From positions 151,501 to 215,500 of the forward strand of contig NZ_JHVB01000005.1 in assembly GCF_000619925.1 (NCBI RefSeq): a DNA stretch of 64,000 nt. Direction: 5' to 3'. The number at the start of each line of letters is the position of its first letter. Position 1 is the stretch's first letter. Shown piece after piece: positions 59,717 through 64,000 of the stretch. This DNA is from Treponema sp. C6A8. Its GTDB lineage: Bacteria > Spirochaetota > Spirochaetia > Treponematales > Treponemataceae. Made by a program: the position numbers and the translations under genes. A model generated the notes under the pieces. It searched no databases. It saw only the letters and a program-made list of their open reading frames with translations, and was not told the origin of the DNA.

Positions 59717-60373
59717 ATGAGCACAAGACCTGATAAACTTGAAATGGACGCTTCAGACTTTGTAGTCCTTGGCGATTTTATTCCTCAGATAGTACAGGAA
59801 ATCCGCTATTATTCTTCCTTCAATTTTATAGGAGACCGCATTGACGGCTACGAAGAACCAATCGCCCTTCTTACAAAAGAAGCGGCCCGTGCCTTAAAAT
59901 CTGTCAGCAACGAAATGATGGTTCAGGGCTATCGCCTCAAGGTTTTTGACGGTTACCGCCCGGTTTCTGCAGTAAAGCACTTTATGCTCTGGGCAATAGA
60001 AGATCAGGATATCCGCATGAAGCCTTATTTTTATCCCGATATTGCCAAACAGGAACTTTTTGACCGGGGCTATATTGCAAAACGCTCAAGCCACAGCCGG
60101 GGAAGCACAGTAGATTTAACCCTTCTTGATATGAAAAGCGGAAAAGAAGTTGATATGGGAGGCCCCTTTGATCTTTTCAGCGAACTTTCCCATCCGGATT
60201 ATAAAGGAATTACAGACCAGCAGTTTGAAAACCGCATGATGCTGCAAAGGACAATGCTTAGAAACGGTTTTACAGCCCTTGACTGTGAGTGGTGGCATTT
60301 TACCCTTGCAGACGAACCTTACCCCGACACTTACTTTGAGTTCCCAGTTTCTTCTGAATATTTAAAGCAGTAA
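59717..60373 (+). CDS. ddpX: D-alanyl-D-alanine dipeptidase, VanX/DdpX type
   Basis: 218 residues, family M15D. Zinc and catalytic motifs: 'SSHSRGSTVDLTL' (S-x-H-x-x-G-x-x-x-D), 'EWWHF' (Glu and His), and 'VFDGYRPVSAVKHF'. Hydrolyses D-Ala-D-Ala; here no vanH/vanA partner is present, so a role in peptidoglycan turnover is more likely than glycopeptide resistance. No signal peptide. TATAAT (59705-59710) ends 6 nt before the ATG, another leaderless-type start. Confidence 0.92.
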   Translation: MSTRPDKLEMDASDFVVLGDFIPQIVQEIRYYSSFNFIGDRIDGYEEPIALLTKEAARALKSVSNEMMVQGYRLKVFDGYRPVSAVKHFMLWAIEDQDIRMKPYFYPDIAKQELFDRGYIAKRSSHSRGSTVDLTLLDMKSGKEVDMGGPFDLFSELSHPDYKGITDQQFENRMMLQRTMLRNGFTALDCEWWHFTLADEPYPDTYFEFPVSSEYLKQ

Positions 60374-60436
60374 AAATTTTTGCTTCTCCCATCACATTTC
60401 ATTTATTCTCTCAAATTGTATATTTATGCAAATTTC

Positions 60437-60465
60437 TTGACACTGCACCCTCAAATCTGAATAAT
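60437..60465 (+). promoter_or_regulatory. promoter of the aminotransferase gene
   Basis: TTGACA (60437-60442), 17-bp spacer, AATAAT (60460-60465). A ~30-nt leader carries GAGGAA before the ATG at 60503. Confidence 0.7.
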
Positions 60466-60502
60466 TATGTAGCAAAAGTTACTTTTAGAGGAACGGTAAA
60501 TT

Positions 60503-61789
60503 ATGAATCCATTGGCTTTGGAATTAAATGAAACCTTAAAGGGTAGTGTGGTTGAGGCTCTTTTTTCAGACATGGGAAAACGCCTTTATTTTCCGAACGG
60601 AATTATTTCGCAGGGCGGAGAAGCTGCAAAAGACGCTTACTTTGCTAACGGAACAATCGGTATGGCAGTTGCCGGCGGAACTCCTATCGAACTGGATTCA
60701 TACAAAAAGAATATGCCGTCGCTTAATTCACGCGAAACAGTAGCTTATGCAAAGACAGCCGGTTCACCAGATATCCGCGCTTTGTGGAAAGAAAAAATCA
60801 TCGAAAAAAATCCAAACCTCAAGGGAAAGAATTTTTCACTTCCTGTACTTGTACCAGGACTTACAGCAGTTCTTTCTTATGTAGCAGACCTTTTTATTGA
60901 TGCTGACAAGCCTCTTCTTGCTGCAGATCCTTGCTGGGATAACTATGAACTTATCACTTGTGCCCGCCGCGGCGCTGACTTCCATCAGTTCAAGTGTTTT
61001 GAAAATGGAAAGTTTAATCTTGCAGGTCTTGAAGCTGCAATGAAGGCTGATGCAGATAAATACGGTTCAGTTCGCGTGCTTTTGAACTTCCCTCAGAATC
61101 CTTCTGGCTACAGTCCTACAAAGGATGAAGCTAAGGCAATTGTAGCAATTGTCCGCAGGCTTGCAGAAGCTGGTAAGAAGGTTCTTGTACTTTCAGACGA
61201 CGCTTACTTCGGCCTTAACTACGAAGATGATATTGAACCTCAGTCACTTTTTGCTTATATGGCTGACCTTCACGAAAACGTACTTGCAATCAAAGCTGAC
61301 GGTCCTACAAAAGAGGATTTTGCCTGGGGTTTCCGCACAGGCTTTATTACTTTCGGTTCAAAAGCTCTTACAGATGAACAGTACACAGCTCTTACAACTA
61401 AGTTCATGGGAGCTATCCGTTCTTCAGTTTCATGTTCTGCTACTCCTTCTCAGAGTCTTGTTCTTAAGGCTTTGCAGGATCCTGCTCATGAAGCTCAGAA
61501 AAAAGAACTCCGCAAGATGCTTCAGGCCCGCTATGATGCTGTACGCAAGTTTGTAAATACACACAAATCTTCAAAGCTTACAGCTCTTCCTTTCAACTCC
61601 GGTTACTTTATGAGCTTCCATGTGGAAGGCGGCATTGCTGAAGATCTTCGCAAAAAACTTCTCAAAGATAAGGGAATCGGTGTAATTCAGATTGACCCTT
61701 ATACTCTTCGCGTTGCATTCTCAAGTATCGACGAAGAAAAGATTGAAGAAGTTTACTCTCAGATATATGATGTTGCTGAGGAGATGTAA
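60503..61789 (+). CDS. class I/II PLP-dependent aminotransferase
   Basis: 428 residues. Fold-type I signatures: 'LVPGLTAVLSYVADLFIDAD', 'LAADPCWDNYELI', 'LLNFPQNPSGYSPTKDE' (N-P-x-G), 'VLSDDAYFGLNYE' and a PLP-lysine region 'LAIKADGPTKEDFAWGFRTGFITFG'. The lysine context is unlike AspAT's S-x-x-K; it is shared with a subgroup of aminotransferases of unassigned substrate. GAGGAA precedes the ATG and a TTGACA promoter lies upstream. Codon use is biased, as in highly expressed genes. Followed by an orphan binding lipoprotein. Confidence 0.88.
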   Translation: MNPLALELNETLKGSVVEALFSDMGKRLYFPNGIISQGGEAAKDAYFANGTIGMAVAGGTPIELDSYKKNMPSLNSRETVAYAKTAGSPDIRALWKEKIIEKNPNLKGKNFSLPVLVPGLTAVLSYVADLFIDADKPLLAADPCWDNYELITCARRGADFHQFKCFENGKFNLAGLEAAMKADADKYGSVRVLLNFPQNPSGYSPTKDEAKAIVAIVRRLAEAGKKVLVLSDDAYFGLNYEDDIEPQSLFAYMADLHENVLAIKADGPTKEDFAWGFRTGFITFGSKALTDEQYTALTTKFMGAIRSSVSCSATPSQSLVLKALQDPAHEAQKKELRKMLQARYDAVRKFVNTHKSSKLTALPFNSGYFMSFHVEGGIAEDLRKKLLKDKGIGVIQIDPYTLRVAFSSIDEEKIEEVYSQIYDVAEEM

Positions 61790-61817
61790 CATCAAAACTT
61801 TGAGACATTTATTAAAT

Positions 61818-63140
61818 TTGAAAAAAATTAGTTTTTTAGTTCCTGTGCACAGCCTTATTCGTCTTTGCCTTGCATCGAGCCTTGTACTTCTTGGTCTTAC
61901 TTCGTGTCAGGAACAGAAAACTAATCTTACATATCAGCATTTTGCGCAGCGCGAACGCCGCATCGTCATCTGGACAAACTGCAGTGAGTTCGCGCAGTAT
62001 GCAGAACTTTTCAATAAAAACAATACAGAAAACCGCGCCATCATTGTTTACAAGGAAAATCCGGCTCTTTCACTTCCCGTCCCTAAGGATGAACTTCCGC
62101 CGGATATTATTGTAGGTTCGTGGCTGCGTTCCGACAAAACAAAAAAGAATTTCTGTTCCCTTGATTATCTTTTTACCCATAATCAGATAAGTTCAGAAAT
62201 GTTTTATAAGAATCTTCTGGATTCGGGAAAAATCCGCCATTCTCAGTATCTTCTTCCTGTAAGCTTTAATCTTCCGGCTGTCATTTTTGATAAGTCTAAT
62301 GAGGCTTTTGTTTCAGAAAACTACATGCTTACCCTTGAAGAGCTCCGCGAGATGGGTTCAAAATACAATCAGAAAAAGGCAAATGAAACTTTTCAGAGAA
62401 TAGGTTTTGCTCCGCTCAACAACAGTTCTTTCTTGTCGCTGACAGCAAAACTTTTTTATTCAGATTTTACGGAAGTTAAAAATAATATTGTCTGGAATGC
62501 AGAAAATCTTGAAAAAACAGTTTCCTTCTTAAAGAGCTGGGTTCAGACTGAAAATCAGTCTGCTCAGATTGAATCGGATTTCTCTTTTAAGTATCTTTTT
62601 ATGCCTTATTACCGTCAGGTTTCTTCCGGCAGAACTCTTTTTGCCTATACCAGCAGTGATTCTTTGTTTAAGACAATGCATGAGCAGGATTTGAATCTTG
62701 ATTACCGCTGGATTGTTCAGGACGGAAAGATTTTTATGGATGATTCCTTTGTAATGATGGGAATTTATAAGAAATCTGAAAACAGAACTGGCGCATCAGA
62801 GTTTATTTCCTGGTTTTTCCAGAATGAAGTTCAGCGGGAAATTCTTGAAAGAAAAGAGGCTTCCCGTCTTGAAACAGATATGTTCGGAATTGCAGGCGGT
62901 TTTTCTGCCGTGCGTGGTGTAACAGAACATATTCTTCCTATTTTCTATACACAGCTTTTGTCTAACCTGCCACCTGCCCAGATGATTCAGGTTCCGCAGA
63001 AACTTCCTCCGCGCTGGGAAAGCTATAAGACTCAGGTTGTAGAGCCATATATCCGCGCAGATATTACATCAGCAACACCGCAGGCTAAACCGATTTCAGA
63101 ATTTGAAAAGGAATGGCGAAAGAAGGTCTTTGCTGAGTAA
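61818..63140 (+). CDS. orphan solute-binding lipoprotein (family-1-like), TTG start
   Basis: 440 residues from TTG 61818: MKKISFLVPV..., hydrophobic core, lipobox L-T-S-C with Cys30. The mature part has a family-1-like opening 'RRIVIWTNCSEFAQYAELFN' and 'LPPDIIVGSWLRS'. No ABC permease or ATPase nearby. No ATG gives a sensible N-terminus: in-frame ATG 61767 and earlier starts lie inside the aminotransferase gene. No strong Shine-Dalgarno near 61818, so the start is provisional. The ligand is unknown; like the protein at 1618, it may serve sensing or a distant transporter. Confidence 0.78.
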   Translation: MKKISFLVPVHSLIRLCLASSLVLLGLTSCQEQKTNLTYQHFAQRERRIVIWTNCSEFAQYAELFNKNNTENRAIIVYKENPALSLPVPKDELPPDIIVGSWLRSDKTKKNFCSLDYLFTHNQISSEMFYKNLLDSGKIRHSQYLLPVSFNLPAVIFDKSNEAFVSENYMLTLEELREMGSKYNQKKANETFQRIGFAPLNNSSFLSLTAKLFYSDFTEVKNNIVWNAENLEKTVSFLKSWVQTENQSAQIESDFSFKYLFMPYYRQVSSGRTLFAYTSSDSLFKTMHEQDLNLDYRWIVQDGKIFMDDSFVMMGIYKKSENRTGASEFISWFFQNEVQREILERKEASRLETDMFGIAGGFSAVRGVTEHILPIFYTQLLSNLPPAQMIQVPQKLPPRWESYKTQVVEPYIRADITSATPQAKPISEFEKEWRKKVFAE

Positions 63141-63147
63141 GGGTGTC

Positions 63148-63630
63148 TTATAATTTCAGGTCACAAAGCTGGGCCTTGCAGGCTTTGATTAAGTCTGCCG
63201 GGGCAAGGGTAATCTGAAGACCTCGCTGCCCCGCGCTTACGCAGACTTTTTCCTGGTTCATAATGCTTTTATCTATAAAAGTTCTGAACTGCTTTTTCAT
63301 TCCGATTGGAGTACAGCCTCCGCGAACATAGCCTGTAAGTCCCAGAAGTTCATCCGTTTTTACTGGATTGATTTCCTTGCAGCCTGCTGCCTGTCGCGCT
63401 TTTTTCAAATTGATTTCAGATACGGCAGACTGGCAGAATACGCAGATTTCCTTACTTTCAGTTCTCATTACAATAGTTTTGAAAACCATTTCGGGGCTTA
63501 CGCCAAGTTTTGCAGCCATGCGTTCGGCAGCTCCTTTTTCAAGGCTGTGGTCTGCATTGTCTTCATATTCTTTTGCCTCGTAAGGGATTTTAAGTCCTTC
63601 GAGTATTCTCATTGCGTTTGTCTTTTTCAT
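63148..63630 (-). CDS. ybaK: Cys-tRNA(Pro)/Cys-tRNA(Cys) deacylase, YbaK type
   Basis: 160 residues, the YbaK/EbsC size. Hydrolyses mischarged Cys-tRNA(Pro). Motifs: 'FKTIVMRTESKEICVFCQSAVSEINLKKAR' region with the catalytic Lys context, 'GYVRGGCTPIGMKKQFRTFID' region and 'VCVSAGQRGLQITLAPADLI' region. TAGAAT lies 7 nt before the ATG with TTTACA 17 nt further upstream, and no Shine-Dalgarno. It converges on the lipoprotein gene with a 7-nt gap. Confidence 0.93.
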   Translation of the reverse strand: MKKTNAMRILEGLKIPYEAKEYEDNADHSLEKGAAERMAAKLGVSPEMVFKTIVMRTESKEICVFCQSAVSEINLKKARQAAGCKEINPVKTDELLGLTGYVRGGCTPIGMKKQFRTFIDKSIMNQEKVCVSAGQRGLQITLAPADLIKACKAQLCDLKL

Positions 63631-63637
63631 GCTTTGT

Positions 63638-63666
63638 ATTCTATTAATTTTGAAAATACGTGTAAA
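63638..63666 (-). promoter_or_regulatory. promoter of ybaK
   Basis: On the - strand TTTACA (63661-63666), 17-bp spacer, TAGAAT (63638-63643), then 7 nt to the ATG. Confidence 0.6.
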
Positions 63667-63749
63667 TCTTGAAGAAAATAGCTGTGAAAAATGAGTTTAA
63701 AAATAACATAATTTTCTTGTAAATTTTCAAAAAACTGTAAGTGGTAGTG

Positions 63750-63778
63750 TTGACACTTTTTTATAAAGAATATATATT
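63750..63778 (+). promoter_or_regulatory. consensus sigma70-type promoter near right edge
   Basis: TTGACA (63750-63755), exactly 17 bp, TATATT (63773-63778), the best promoter in the window. A leader follows with a stem-loop GTCGC-A-CAGC/GCTG-A-GCGAC at 63789-63811. The next 190 bp to the end hold no ORF I can support. A second TTGACA is at 63828-63833 without a convincing -10. The downstream gene lies outside the window. Confidence 0.75.
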
Positions 63779-64000
63779 AATTTTCACCGTCGCACAGCAC
63801 CGCTGAGCGACACTTCTAAAAAGGTTTTTGACAGAACAGGGAAGGAAATAACTAACTGTATAGTTCAAGTTTTATATGTTTTGTATCATTAAAAACATAC
63901 CCGCGAATCTCAGTTCTTGAGGTTCGATTGTAAATCAATTCAGCAGATAAGAAAAAGCTTGATTGAACTTTAATTCATTGGTAATCAATACCCTTCGGGG

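Noticed and set aside
59717..60373. Vancomycin-resistance locus because of the VanX-type dipeptidase
   Set aside because: No vanH, vanA or regulatory genes nearby; stand-alone DdpX-type enzymes are common.
63900..63960. tRNA-like GGTTCGATT near the right edge
   Set aside because: The flanking bases do not form T-arm, acceptor or anticodon stems.

Overview
The window looks like the chromosome of a host- or gut-associated treponeme (Spirochaetota). Supporting features are moderate GC with AT-rich intergenic DNA, a DUF2715-like Treponema-type outer-membrane protein, LxxC lipoproteins, a ChvE-GguA-GguB sugar transporter, thyX, split coaB/coaC and a fused Bat operon. The genus call is inference. 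Most of the window is housekeeping. No rRNA, tRNA, CRISPR array, prophage or intact insertion sequence was seen.

Layout. 1-2.9 kb: a 5'-truncated GGDEF cyclase, an HD-GYP-like protein with a damaged HD pair, and a solute-binding lipoprotein, likely one operon. 2.9-4.2 kb: a radical SAM protein and a small membrane protein. 4.3-9.1 kb: a pantothenate/CoA cluster (panB, panC, coaC, coaB, coaX, panD, small ORF). 9.1-11.5 kb (- strand): aroF-tyrA, preceded by what reads as a transcription attenuator whose 39-residue leader peptide has ten aromatic residues in a row. 11.5-19.5 kb: trmJ, a SpoIIE-type phosphatase, a tandem PII-like protein with a DUF1538 membrane protein, mtnN, lspA, a Nif3-like gene and a membrane hydrolase-like gene. 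19.7-23.5 kb: dnaX-ybaB-recR and a STAS/zinc-ribbon protein. 23.7-27.6 kb: chvE-gguA-gguB. 27.9-34.9 kb: thyX, outer-membrane protein, RlmM-like methyltransferase, PilZ protein and a 1331-residue exported protein. 35-40.3 kb: a hicB remnant, a GH43 lacking its usual catalytic base, clpP, a UPF0158-GNAT fusion, a DbpA-domain protein and an MBL hydrolase. 40.4-46.1 kb: a Gld-type ABC exporter set, pth and yhbY. 46.2-52.4 kb: pyrE, ptsI, a cytidylate kinase-like protein, an amino-acid ABC transporter and a Smr protein. 52.5-59.3 kb: a MoxR-DUF58-Bat operon with a VWA-VWA-TPR fusion. 59.7-63.6 kb: a VanX-type dipeptidase, an aminotransferase, an orphan lipoprotein and ybaK. A consensus promoter with a structured leader begins near the right edge.

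The most unusual content is between genes. (1) Five copies of a ~150-bp element (here 'family A') share one multi-helix fold: the stems change sequence while keeping pairing, the apical hairpin always carries a GNRA tetraloop, and an A-tract/T-tract stem closes the element. (2) Two further dispersed repeat families are present. (3) The aromatic leader/attenuator lies upstream of aroF. (4) About ten genes without a Shine-Dalgarno have a TANNNT -10 hexamer exactly 6 nt before the start codon, suggesting leaderless transcripts.

The gene sets fit together as CoA supply, aromatic amino-acid synthesis, sugar and amino-acid uptake feeding a PTS-type phosphorelay, c-di-GMP signalling (GGDEF, HD-GYP-like, PilZ) and envelope maintenance (Bat, Gld-type exporter, lspA, VanX-type peptidase).
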